29,060 nt of DNA from NCBI GenBank assembly GCA_937915285.1, contig CALDNG010000485.1, forward strand, positions 1 to 29,060. The letters run 5' to 3'. Source of the stretch: an uncultured Desulfomonile sp. (GTDB lineage Bacteria > Desulfobacterota > Desulfomonilia > Desulfomonilales > Desulfomonilaceae). Of the stretch, positions 1 to 7,870 are shown piece by piece. The translations under genes and the position numbers were made by a program. The notes beneath the pieces were generated by a model. It saw only the letters and a list, made by a program, of their open reading frames with translations, was not told the DNA's origin and ran no database searches. Each line of letters opens with the position of its first letter. The stretch's first letter is position 1.

Positions 1-2
1 TT

Positions 3-383
3 GCTGTTAAATATCATAATATCAGGATGTTGTGCCAATTAGAGACTTGGCAAATTCGGGAGCGTCGGGCTAAGTCCGACAAGCTCCTAGGCGCTGATTT
101 TGTACCTGAAATGTTTGAACATGTCGCCTGCTTCAACGAGGATGAAGAGCGGATTGAAATGCAACTGAAGCCCAAAAAAGACATTTTGGTGAGGCTGACG
201 CAGGTCGAAACCTCGTTTCATATCAGGCGAGGAGAAACCATCATGACCGAGATCTGTCGGAAGTTCAGGAAACCCAGTGTAGAAGAAATGTTCGGTAAGG
301 CCGGGATGCGAGTCAGCAAATGGTTTACTGACCAAAGGGGTTGGTTCTCCCTGGTAGAGGCGGTATCATGCTCTTCTCCGTGA
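3..383 (+). CDS. egtD: EgtD-like histidine N-methyltransferase, C-terminal part (5' truncated by window edge, possibly degenerate)
   Basis: This is the C-terminal part of a SAM-dependent methyltransferase of the EgtD family, which trimethylates histidine in ergothioneine synthesis. The signature runs from GADF near base 98 to the stop. It includes RIEMQL, then GETIMTEI, then KFRKPSVEEMFGKAG and WFTDQRGWFSL. The Met of RIEM and the Glu of MTEI are exactly 30 residues apart, matching the M252/E282 substrate-binding pair known from mycobacterial EgtD. The frame is open to the left edge. The ATG at base 27 has no properly spaced ribosome site, so it is not a convincing start. The roughly 15 residues before GADF (WQIRERRAKSDKLL) do not fit the family, so an insertion or earlier frameshift is possible. 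Family assignment is fairly sure; whether the gene is intact cannot be judged here. Confidence 0.62.
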   Translation, partial: AVKYHNIRMLCQLETWQIRERRAKSDKLLGADFVPEMFEHVACFNEDEERIEMQLKPKKDILVRLTQVETSFHIRRGETIMTEICRKFRKPSVEEMFGKAGMRVSKWFTDQRGWFSLVEAVSCSSP

Positions 384-777
384 TGATCAGCCATCACGTA
401 TTAAGCTATTTCAGCTACCGATTCACCGATCAACAGACAGATTGAGTCAAAAATCCTGCAGTGTGCTTTACAGTCTCACATAAGCCAATATAGTTATTGC
501 TCAAAAGCAGCAGACAGTTGTATAGTCTAAAGTCTGCCGGTATTCGGGGTTGAACGGATTCATCAGCCAGCCATTATCCTCCTGGGGCATGTTTCCAATA
601 GGCGATCGAATTATCAAGGCTTAGCTGGACGAAAGGGACTAGTTTAGTCTACCGTCTGGAAGTGGAGTCCCTGCGGAAATTTATCACGGGAATCCATGCT
701 AATCTTTTTTATATTGTTTGAGGGCTGGCTTGTTGGACCATAACCTGACTGGTCTTGGGCTGTTTGAGGTTTAAATA
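384..777. other. Intergenic gap with no recognisable gene
   Basis: About 390 bases lie between the EgtD-like fragment and the permease start. Stops are frequent in all frames and I recognise no protein family or RNA. A loose inverted repeat (GGGACT at 635-640 and AGTCCC at 666-671, 25 bases apart) is too weak to call a terminator. The promoter of the permease gene probably lies here, but no convincing -35/-10 pair stands out. Confidence 0.6.
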
Positions 778-2376
778 GTGTCGGTCACACATCTGTTCCT
801 GGCTCTTGCGCCAATTCTCATCATCCTCTTTGCGCTTATAGTCTTCAGGCAAGCGGCTGATTTGAGCGCCCTAATTGGTTGGGCTGCTGTCTCTGCCATA
901 GCCTTCCTTTTCTTTCACACCTCATTAGAAGTTATACTGAGATCCACACTTTCAGGAATGGTTAGGTCGTTTTCAGTCTCTCTCATAGTGGCAATGTCAC
1001 TGCTTCAGATGGCCTATATGGAGCGGACCGGGGCGCTGCAAAGGATCATTGTTTTCCTGAAAACGCTGTCGAGTGAAAACCGGGCCATCGAAATAATGAT
1101 GATCAACATTGGTTTTGGAACACTTATGGTTGCAGTCGGCGCAACCCCGGTTTCCATACTGCCTCCAATACTTCTTGCGCTGGGCTATTCCACTCGAACC
1201 GCCATAGCATTGCCGGCAATAGGTTATGACTCGCTTTGCACCTATGCGCTGCTGGGGGCCCCGATAGTAATATTTGTTGACATAGCCAACAGTTTCCTGG
1301 GGAAAGGCTCCGAAATAAGTTTGCGTGAGGCAGGGACCATTTTTTGTGTTTTCCTTCCGGTAGTATCCACAATGATAGGGTTTTGCATGCTGTGGATAGT
1401 GGGAAGGATGGAAATGGTTCGCCAAGGATGGTTCCCTTGTATCCTCACCGGAGCCGTGATTGGGCTAGTGTCATACATCACCAACCAATACGATAACCTT
1501 GTTGTGCTTACGGGCGTTATTGCAGGCATGGCAGTTATTGCGGCAATGGCCGGTCTACTTTTGCTTTCAGGTAAACAACTTATGGACAGAAGTCGGCTTA
1601 CTCCCGATGATGTCAAAGTGGAGAGTTCTTTTGAACTCTGGAGGGCCCTGACTCCATGGCTGTTTCTGGTAGGATTAATCCTTGCGCTGAATGTCCCGAA
1701 GGAGTCCTTCGACTATCTTTACAGAAGCCTGAAGATGCCTATAGAGGGACTTACAGCGGATGGTAAGTCTCTGGATACCCGCGCTTTGTGGCAGGCTTAC
1801 ACCTGGATCCTTGTTAGCACACTACTCTCAATTCCTTTTATCAGGCCAACCGGAGCCCAGATTTCAGCTAGCCTCAAGACCTGGCTCAAGCGTGCCCCTA
1901 GACCTGTTTTTGCCGCCGCCGTTTTTTTCTCCATCGGCGAAATAATGAATATGTCCGGCTTTGATATGGAGAATCAGAAATTTGTTACTTCCAGCATGAT
2001 AAAGGTACTGGCGGACTATTCGGCATACTTCTTTGCGGACTACTATGGAGTAGTGGTCAGCTTCATAGGCCTTTTCGGAGGTTTCATAACCGGAAGTGAA
2101 GCGTCAACCATCGCAATGTTCGCGAAATACACGCTTTCCACCGGACAAAATCTGGGACTGCCATTAATGGGGCTGATTGTATTAACAGCAGGCCTAGCGT
2201 TTGGTGGCGGGCTGGCAAGTGTCATATCTCCTGCAAAACTACAGAACGCCGCCGCTGCAATTGATAGAATAGGCGAAGAGAGCGGTGTCATTCGCCTGGC
2301 TTTTGTTTTTTCTCTTACGCTCACATCAATAACAGCACTTTTTGTTGTGCTTATGATGAAGTATTACGGGCTATGA
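778..2376 (+). CDS. L-lactate permease family transporter (LctP-like)
   Basis: This is a 532-residue integral membrane protein, close to the usual length of about 550 for LctP permeases (TC 2.A.14), with 12 or more hydrophobic segments. Family-like stretches are GFGTLMVAVGATPVSI (residues 112-127), followed by an ALGYSTRTAIALPAIGYDS region. Near the C-terminus come GLFGGFITGSEAST and FGGGLASVISPAKLQNA, equivalent to the GSN and NMISP regions of LctP. It should import a small carboxylate such as lactate or glycolate across the inner membrane with protons; the actual substrate is not determined. The start is GTG at 778, with GAGG about eight bases upstream. The acyl-CoA synthetase gene follows 100 bases downstream on the same strand, suggesting uptake coupled to CoA activation. 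The family call is good; the substrate is inference. Confidence 0.8.
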   Translation: MSVTHLFLALAPILIILFALIVFRQAADLSALIGWAAVSAIAFLFFHTSLEVILRSTLSGMVRSFSVSLIVAMSLLQMAYMERTGALQRIIVFLKTLSSENRAIEIMMINIGFGTLMVAVGATPVSILPPILLALGYSTRTAIALPAIGYDSLCTYALLGAPIVIFVDIANSFLGKGSEISLREAGTIFCVFLPVVSTMIGFCMLWIVGRMEMVRQGWFPCILTGAVIGLVSYITNQYDNLVVLTGVIAGMAVIAAMAGLLLLSGKQLMDRSRLTPDDVKVESSFELWRALTPWLFLVGLILALNVPKESFDYLYRSLKMPIEGLTADGKSLDTRALWQAYTWILVSTLLSIPFIRPTGAQISASLKTWLKRAPRPVFAAAVFFSIGEIMNMSGFDMENQKFVTSSMIKVLADYSAYFFADYYGVVVSFIGLFGGFITGSEASTIAMFAKYTLSTGQNLGLPLMGLIVLTAGLAFGGGLASVISPAKLQNAAAAIDRIGEESGVIRLAFVFSLTLTSITALFVVLMMKYYGL

Positions 2377-2476
2377 GAATGGACAATAACAACGGATGGC
2401 ATGGAATAGATAAAATCTAATATCAATTCGGATTTCTTTTAAACAATACAAGACAAACGATCCAAGAGGAATAATT

Positions 2477-4033
2477 ATGTTAATTACGGAAATGTTAGCC
2501 AATAACGCCAGGATATATCCCGAGGAAACCGCCCTTGTAGAGCTTGAGCCTGCCAAAGGCAAGCGATCGGAGATAAGCTGGAAGATGTTTGATGAAAATG
2601 CCAATAGACTATGCGACGCATTGATCAGAAACGGAATCAGCAAGGGCGATACCGTCGTTCATCTCAACAAGAACTGCTTGGAATGGCTCCCGATCTATTT
2701 TGGAATTTTGAGGACAGGCGCCTGGGTTGTGCCACTGAATTTCAGGTTTGATCCGAATTCGGTAAAGAACTGCGTGCAGGTGGCCGGAGCAAAGGTGTTC
2801 TTTTTTGGAACTGATTTTGTGGATCATGCCAACTTGGTCAGGGACAGTTCGAGGGATGTGAAAATATTTGTTTTTGTAGGGCCTCCAGAAATGAAGCCGG
2901 ATTATGCCATACTGTATGAGGACTTTCTGGGCTCGGGTGAAAATGTTGTTCATGAGATTGAATTGCAACTGTCTGATCCCGCCGGTCTTTATTTTACCTC
3001 CGGAACTACAGGTAATCCCAAGGCCGTACTCTTGACTCAAGGCAATCTTCAGAGCGCTTGTTATGCTGAGAGAGAGCACCATCACCAGACCCATGAGGAC
3101 AATTTCCTGTGCATCCCGCCTTTGTACCATACCGGGGCCAAGATGCACTGGTTCGGTAACCTGCTGGTAGGGGCCAAGGCTGTTATACTAAAGGGCGTAG
3201 ATCCTCGTTCAATACTAAAGGCTGTTTCGGATGAGAAAGTCACGATAGTATGGTTGCTTGTTCCGTGGGCGCTCGACATCCTCTTTGCACTGGAAAACGG
3301 TGACCTGAAGCTGGAAGATTATGACCTTGGTAGCTGGAGGCTTATGCACATCGGTGCACAGCCTGTGCCTCCAAGCCTTGTGCGGGAATGGAAAAAGGTT
3401 TTTCCGCATCATCAGTATGATACCAATTATGGTCTTACCGAATGCACAGGTCCAGGATGTGTTCACCTGGGAATGGACAACATCCACAAGGTTGGGGCAA
3501 TTGGCCTTCCTGGACGTGGCTGGGAAACCAGGATAGTGGATTCTGATGTTAAAGACGTCAAATCGGGTGAGGTCGGAGAATTGGCCCTCAAGGGTCCAGG
3601 GGTCATGAGAGAATATTTCAGGAATCCAGGGGCGACAGAAATGGTCATGAAGGATGACTGGCTACTGACAGGTGATATGGCTCGTCAGGACGAAGAAGGA
3701 TTTATCTGGCTGGTGGACAGGAAAAAGGATGTAATCATAATGGGTGGTGAAAATATATTCCCTGTTGAAATAGAGAGTTTCCTGCAATCCCACCCGCAGA
3801 TTCAGGATGTTGCCGTCATAGGCATCCCGAATGAGCGTTTGGGGGAGATTCCTGTCGCCGTAGTTGAGGCTAAACAGGGGCAGAACCTTACCCAGGAAGA
3901 TGTTAATGAGTTTTGCAAGAGTCTACCGAGGTACAAGAGACCGCGAAGCATATACCTGGCCGATGTTCCCAGGAATGAAACCGGTAAAATAGAAAAACCC
4001 AGGTTACGAAAAATGTATGGGGTCAAGGCCTAG
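2477..4033 (+). CDS. Acyl-CoA synthetase (AMP-forming, ANL superfamily)
   Basis: This 518-residue adenylate-forming enzyme activates a carboxylic acid to acyl-AMP and then to acyl-CoA in the cytoplasm. The P-loop-like motif YFTSGTTGNPKAV is at about residues 172-184. The A5 motif YGLTECTG is near 317. The GD...GFIWLVDRKKD hinge region is near 397-415. The C-terminal PRNETGKIEK near 497 supplies the catalytic lysine. Length and motif order are normal for medium- or long-chain acyl-CoA or aryl-CoA ligases, and the sequence alone does not fix the substrate. The start ATG is preceded by AAGAGGA at a good distance. It lies behind the lactate-permease-like gene and ahead of a small membrane zinc-ribbon gene, probably in one transcription unit. 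The permease makes a short organic acid or fatty acid a reasonable guess. Confidence 0.92.
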   Translation: MLITEMLANNARIYPEETALVELEPAKGKRSEISWKMFDENANRLCDALIRNGISKGDTVVHLNKNCLEWLPIYFGILRTGAWVVPLNFRFDPNSVKNCVQVAGAKVFFFGTDFVDHANLVRDSSRDVKIFVFVGPPEMKPDYAILYEDFLGSGENVVHEIELQLSDPAGLYFTSGTTGNPKAVLLTQGNLQSACYAEREHHHQTHEDNFLCIPPLYHTGAKMHWFGNLLVGAKAVILKGVDPRSILKAVSDEKVTIVWLLVPWALDILFALENGDLKLEDYDLGSWRLMHIGAQPVPPSLVREWKKVFPHHQYDTNYGLTECTGPGCVHLGMDNIHKVGAIGLPGRGWETRIVDSDVKDVKSGEVGELALKGPGVMREYFRNPGATEMVMKDDWLLTGDMARQDEEGFIWLVDRKKDVIIMGGENIFPVEIESFLQSHPQIQDVAVIGIPNERLGEIPVAVVEAKQGQNLTQEDVNEFCKSLPRYKRPRSIYLADVPRNETGKIEKPRLRKMYGVKA

Positions 4034-4074
4034 AAAAGCGATTTAAAATGTTCATGATATTTTAGAGGATAAAC

Positions 4075-4299
4075 ATGAAATTACTGCTATTTTTCCTGTT
4101 ATTCCTGATAGCGGTCATAGCCTTCGTCGAAGATCTGGAAACGGCTAAATGGATTTTCATTTTTGGAGGGGCCGTTTTATTCCTTATCCCGGTTTTTAAC
4201 CTCGGAAAGGATTTTCTTCGATTCAGGGTTTGCAACCATTGCAGTCAAAGGATACCGAGGGACGCCGCTGTCTGTCATCACTGCGGTAAGGAGCAATAG
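4075..4299 (+). CDS. Small membrane protein with C-terminal zinc ribbon
   Basis: A 74-residue protein. Two hydrophobic segments (about residues 2-18 and 25-46) form a helical hairpin. A short zinc ribbon follows, made of two CxxC pairs: CNHC and CHHC near the C-terminus. The ATG at 4075 has AGAGGA six bases upstream, so it is very likely translated. Such proteins are common in deltaproteobacteria and have no known role; metal binding or protein interaction at the membrane is inferred from the ribbon. It sits 41 bases after the acyl-CoA synthetase on the same strand and could be co-transcribed. Confidence 0.75.
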   Translation: MKLLLFFLLFLIAVIAFVEDLETAKWIFIFGGAVLFLIPVFNLGKDFLRFRVCNHCSQRIPRDAAVCHHCGKEQ

Positions 4300-4391
4300 G
4301 ATGCCCCTGAACATGCCCGGGCGCCCTGACTTATGATTTTTTACCGGCTTAGTGTCTGACAGTTTTGCCTGCATCAGTCATGGCGTAAGGT

Positions 4392-4868
4392 CTAGCTGGA
4401 TATTGTAGTTCTTTTAGCCTGTTCACCTCCAATATCGAGAAGTTTGTTCAAAGAGCCGCTCAGATCTAGAGATATCCGGCGCATTATTATGGAGATGGCC
4501 TTGCCGTTGACTCCTCGTCGCTGAAGCTTGCCTTCCAGAGTCAATACCTGGCTTGTGAGAATAGTTCTTGCGAACCGTTTTTGGACATTCTCAAAGACTA
4601 CCACATCAAAAAGGCCGGACTCATCTTCGAGAGTAAGGAACATTACACGCTTGCCCGATTTTGTCGGAGGGGTATGGTAGATGATCTGCAATCCTGTGAG
4701 CCGAACCATGTCATCTGTTCTCAATCGGCGCAGGTCAGAAGCCTTTATTATCCCCCGTTTATTTAATACGGGCCTGACAGCAGCCAGAGGGTGGGCATGG
4801 CAAAATATCTTCATCGTATTAACTTCATTTCGGATTCTTGAAACATCCAATCTAAAATATCCAGCCAT
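4392..4868 (-). CDS. Standalone DnaE C-terminal OB-fold domain
   Basis: This 158-residue protein matches only the last part of bacterial replicative or error-prone DNA polymerase III alpha (DnaE/DnaE2). The HPL turn plus LRP-like segment is at residues 26-36. The tRNA-anti type OB fold is at about 54-130, including VRLTGLQIIYHTPP, FLTLEDESGLFDVVVF and LEGKLQRR. In DnaE this domain binds single-stranded DNA. There is no polymerase, PHP or helix-hairpin-helix part. An in-frame TGA lies four codons upstream of the ATG, and GAGG sits about nine bases before the start, so it looks like an independent gene rather than a cut-off end. It could be a maintained ssDNA-binding accessory, the small half of a split polymerase, or a remnant. 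It diverges from the DUF169 gene. Confidence 0.75.
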   Translation of the reverse strand: MAGYFRLDVSRIRNEVNTMKIFCHAHPLAAVRPVLNKRGIIKASDLRRLRTDDMVRLTGLQIIYHTPPTKSGKRVMFLTLEDESGLFDVVVFENVQKRFARTILTSQVLTLEGKLQRRGVNGKAISIIMRRISLDLSGSLNKLLDIGGEQAKRTTISS

Positions 4869-4947
4869 TTCTGCTAAACCTCAAATAAATGGTTATTAAC
4901 ATGAACACTGTAAGAAAAGCCTGTCCCAAACAGTCAATCCAAGCATA

Positions 4948-4963
4948 GAGACCAAATGGTCTC
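4948..4963. promoter_or_regulatory. Near-perfect 16-base palindrome, candidate operator
   Basis: GAGACCAAATGGTCTC pairs 14 of 16 positions with its own reverse complement; only the two central bases differ. It lies in the divergent spacer between the DnaE-like OB gene (start at 4868, minus) and the DUF169 gene (start at 5066, plus). No run of T follows on either strand, so a dimeric repressor or activator site is more likely than a terminator. The regulator is unknown. Confidence 0.4.
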
Positions 4964-5065
4964 ATTGCAAGAAAATTCTGCCTTCACAGTGCATTTTTGA
5001 TAAGATTGTATTATCTCATTTTAAAAGGGCCCAGAATCAGAAGTCTTTAAGAAGGTGAGAAAACG

Positions 5066-5899
5066 ATGTCTTTTGACAACACTAAGGTATCCGAGTTCCT
5101 GGAGGCCGTTGGGATCTATGAGGAGCCGTTCGGAATCTATTATACCGACGAGGCGCCACCGGACTCAATCATGCCCAAAAGGGGCGATTTGCCGAACATA
5201 GAAATCGAGGCCAGAGGTGAAGTGGACTGGAGATCTCTGCACGAGAATTTTTCCTGTGTGGTGGGAGTGTTATGGCGTGCCAGGAAAAAGAAAGCGCCTG
5301 CCTGTTTTGACAGTGAACATTTCGGATGCTTGGGCGGAGCCTTCTACCTGGGTTATTTAAGGCCTCAACTCGAAACCATAATTCATTACGTGTCTACCGG
5401 AATACCCGGGAGACTGGAGGGCGAGCATTATCTGGAATCCCCGGAGGTCATGCGTGATTTCCTTCACATGATTGATCCAAGGCCTGCTCCACGCCGTTTC
5501 TGTGTTATGAAGCCGTTGAGCCAGTTTACGGTATCCGAACATCCTGAGGTCGTGGTTTTTTTTGCAAGGGCTGAGGCTATATCGGGACTGAATCAAATGG
5601 CGACATTTGTGACGAATGACTTTGAGGCGTCTATGTCTCCATTTGGGGCGGGCTGCTCCAGCATACTGACATGGCCATTGAAATACCTTGGGGATGGTAA
5701 GCTCAAGGCAGTGGTTGGTGGCTGGGACCCATCAGACAGGAAATTCCTGAAACCGGACGAGCTGACCTTTGCCATGCCCACGGAGATGTTTGACAGGATG
5801 GTAAGCCGATGGCGTGAATCTTTTCTTGCTCGGGAGGCCTGGGCGCATGTGAAAAAGAAAATAGAGAAAAGCCGTGCCGCCTGGGGAGAGGATCATTAG
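5066..5899 (+). CDS. DUF169 family protein
   Basis: A 277-residue soluble protein of the DUF169 family, found in methanogens and many sulfate-reducing or syntrophic bacteria; no biochemical function is established. Typical family features are the early PFGIYYTDEAP segment and a cysteine-containing middle (ENFSCVVG, then CFDSEHFGCLGGAFYLG). The conserved FFARAEAISGL and SPFGAGCSSILTWPLKYL stretches follow, with a C-terminal AMPTEMFDRM. The conserved cysteines suggest metal, cofactor or redox chemistry, but that is inference. The start has AAGGTGAG about eight bases upstream. It stands alone, diverging from the DnaE-like OB gene and converging on the potassium channel gene. Confidence 0.8.
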   Translation: MSFDNTKVSEFLEAVGIYEEPFGIYYTDEAPPDSIMPKRGDLPNIEIEARGEVDWRSLHENFSCVVGVLWRARKKKAPACFDSEHFGCLGGAFYLGYLRPQLETIIHYVSTGIPGRLEGEHYLESPEVMRDFLHMIDPRPAPRRFCVMKPLSQFTVSEHPEVVVFFARAEAISGLNQMATFVTNDFEASMSPFGAGCSSILTWPLKYLGDGKLKAVVGGWDPSDRKFLKPDELTFAMPTEMFDRMVSRWRESFLAREAWAHVKKKIEKSRAAWGEDH

Positions 5900-5978
5900 A
5901 ATTCCGGTCTGCCATCAGAAAAAAACCGGCATCATGACTGACATGAAGCGGACCACTGTAAGGCTTATCCAAAGCAGG

Positions 5979-6983
5979 CTATACGTGCGATTTGCGTCCT
6001 TTTTGCTCCAGTATCCTCAGGCTCTTGCGCTCACCCATAGCTATGAGGGTGTCGCCCTCCTCGATTGTGGCGCTTGGGCCTGGGTTAAACACCATTTTTC
6101 CGTGAGTTTTCTTTATGGCTATTATGATGAGGTTAAGGTCTCTGCGGATATCGGTTTCCACTAGCGATTTACCGCAATAAACCGAGTCGTTGGTTATGCT
6201 TACCTCCTCAAGCTCAATATTCATGTCCCGGTAATCCATAGCCACTTCAAGGAAGTTCATTACCTCGGGCTTTAGAATGCCCATAACCATCCTCATTCCG
6301 CCGACCTGGTATGGACTGATGACACGATTGGCTCCGGCCCGTAACAATTTCTTGTGGGCGCTTTCCTCACCCGCTCTGGCTATGATTTCGAGATCCGAGT
6401 TAAGTTCCCTGGCCGACAACACCACGTAAACATTCGCAGCGTCCGAGTTCAGCACAGAAACAAGGCCTCTGGCCGATTTTATATTTGCTGAGATAAGCAC
6501 CTCTTCTTCCGTAGCGTTTCCAGGGGCCAGATGATAACCTTGGTCGATAATCTTTAACTGGGCCTCTGGGGCATTTTCGATCACAACAAAAGGTATTCCG
6601 CGAGCATGGAACTGGTGACAGACGTAAGCCCCCATTCTTCCAAAACCACATACCACAAAATGACCGGTGGTCTTTTCGATTGCCTTCATCGAACGCCGCC
6701 TCGTAATTATTTTTTCAACCTCACCCTCAATGAGCATCCTACTTCCGGTGATGAGAACGTAACCAACCACTCCGAACCCTATGAATATTAGAAATATCGT
6801 GAATACTCTTCCCCATTCTCCGAGTGGATGAACTTCCTGATATCCTATTGAGCCTATAGTTATGACTGTCATGTAAAGTCCGTCGAGAAAGGTCCAGCCC
6901 TCAAGATACATATATCCTAGGGTTCCAACCACTATGACGGCAAATAGCCCGACCACGGAACGTATTACGAGATTCTGGGACAT
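5979..6983 (-). CDS. Two-TM potassium channel with RCK (TrkA-N/TrkA-C) domain
   Basis: A 334-residue MthK/Kch-type ion channel subunit of the inner membrane. TM1 is at residues 7-25, the pore helix and filter TIGSIGYQE at 42-50, and TM2 at 59-80. A cytoplasmic Rossmann domain begins with VVCGFGRMG (GxGxxG at 113-118), binding NAD(H) or a nucleotide. A TrkA-C domain occupies about 250-334. Ligand binding to the RCK ring normally gates such channels. The filter has Gln where classical K+ channels have the second Gly of GYG, so ion selectivity is worth checking. The start ATG has GGAG about eleven bases upstream. It converges on the DUF169 gene, leaving 79 bases between stops. Confidence 0.87.
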   Translation of the reverse strand: MSQNLVIRSVVGLFAVIVVGTLGYMYLEGWTFLDGLYMTVITIGSIGYQEVHPLGEWGRVFTIFLIFIGFGVVGYVLITGSRMLIEGEVEKIITRRRSMKAIEKTTGHFVVCGFGRMGAYVCHQFHARGIPFVVIENAPEAQLKIIDQGYHLAPGNATEEEVLISANIKSARGLVSVLNSDAANVYVVLSARELNSDLEIIARAGEESAHKKLLRAGANRVISPYQVGGMRMVMGILKPEVMNFLEVAMDYRDMNIELEEVSITNDSVYCGKSLVETDIRRDLNLIIIAIKKTHGKMVFNPGPSATIEEGDTLIAMGERKSLRILEQKGRKSHV

Positions 6984-7264
6984 AAGTTTAAAGGCTCCGA
7001 TAAATCGAACTCATTTTAAAGAGAAAAGTTTCCGGAGAAATCAATTCAAAAGGTCGATTTTATTGGCGTGAAGTCTGCTAACTTTCATATTAGGGAGTTA
7101 ATTTATACTGTAATATACATCAATTCAGTCCAAGTTGTGGTATGGAAATTAACCATGCCTCGCATACAGTTGAAATAGGGGGCGACAGAAGCTATTCTGG
7201 CATTTATTTGACCTGTGAAGAGCGTGAAAATGATCAGTTCTAATCGCTAGTGGAGACCAGATCG

Positions 7265-7825
7265 ATGAAAGTAGCCTTTGATATAGATGGTGTAGTTTTA
7301 AGATCCATAGACGTAATTCTGTCTCACATAAACGAGTCTACCGGGGCCAATTTCAGTCCGGAAGAACTCGTGGGGTGGGACCTGGAGCCTTTGGGGCTGA
7401 CGGTTGAGGCTCTTCGTGAGTCGGCAAGACACATGTTCAGCCGAGAATATATTGAGCCGTACGAAGGCGCAGTGAATGTGCTGTGGGAGATACATGACAG
7501 AACCCGGCGCCCACTCCTTTTCATCACCGGTCGCAATGATCCTGACACGGCGCGCAGGCAGCTTGAATCGCTTGACTGGCCTGGGAAAATGCCGGAGATG
7601 ATAGTGACCGGTGGGGATCGTGACAAGAGATTTTACCTAAAACAGACCGGCGCCGGCTTCATCATAGAAGACGACGAGCTTCATCTCGGCGACTATCTCG
7701 CGGAAGGCATAGGCGTTGGACTCATGATTCAGCCTTGGAACAGGAACTGCCGGATACCGGTTACGTGCAAGTTTGACAAATGGGCCGATATAAGGGAATG
7801 GTATGTAGAGGGCGTATGCGGGTAA
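7265..7825 (+). CDS. HAD-superfamily phosphatase, 5'-nucleotidase-like
   Basis: A 186-residue cytoplasmic HAD hydrolase. Motif I is FDIDGVV with nucleophile Asp6 and general acid Asp8. Motif II is the Thr of LLFITGR. A lysine in GGDRDKRFYLK serves as motif III. Motif IV is the acidic FIIEDDELHLGDY. The helical cap insert after motif I and the overall size resemble 5'(3')-deoxyribonucleotidases and YorS-like nucleotidases; the substrate is not determined. A GTG at 7250 would add five residues. I prefer the ATG at 7265 because that GTG codon itself lies in GTGGAG, a ribosome site spaced nine bases before the ATG, and the protein then begins directly with MKVAFDIDG. The gene heads a plus-strand run with pspA, the AAA+ ATPase, tsaD and hpt. 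Confidence 0.78.
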   Translation: MKVAFDIDGVVLRSIDVILSHINESTGANFSPEELVGWDLEPLGLTVEALRESARHMFSREYIEPYEGAVNVLWEIHDRTRRPLLFITGRNDPDTARRQLESLDWPGKMPEMIVTGGDRDKRFYLKQTGAGFIIEDDELHLGDYLAEGIGVGLMIQPWNRNCRIPVTCKFDKWADIREWYVEGVCG

Positions 7826-7870
7826 AATTTGTTAAACAGGACAGGTTGATTCGATTGAGAGGAAAATGAA

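Noticed and set aside
997..1425. Long minus-strand reading frame inside the permease gene
   Set aside because: It is the antisense shadow of a clear membrane transporter; composition (His, Tyr, Gln rich) is unlike a real protein and no ribosome site is seen.
4308..4327. GCCCGGGC-rich palindrome after the zinc-ribbon gene as terminator
   Set aside because: The palindrome is short and self-complementary without a loop, and the nearby T run is 10 bases or more away; evidence is insufficient.
4921..4933. CTGT and ACAG half-sites, resembling a LexA/SOS box near the DnaE-like gene
   Set aside because: Spacing is five bases, not the eight of the CTGT-N8-ACAG box.
7208..7236. TTGACC as a -35 element before the HAD gene
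   Set aside because: No acceptable -10 element at 16-18 bases; TGATCA does not fit.
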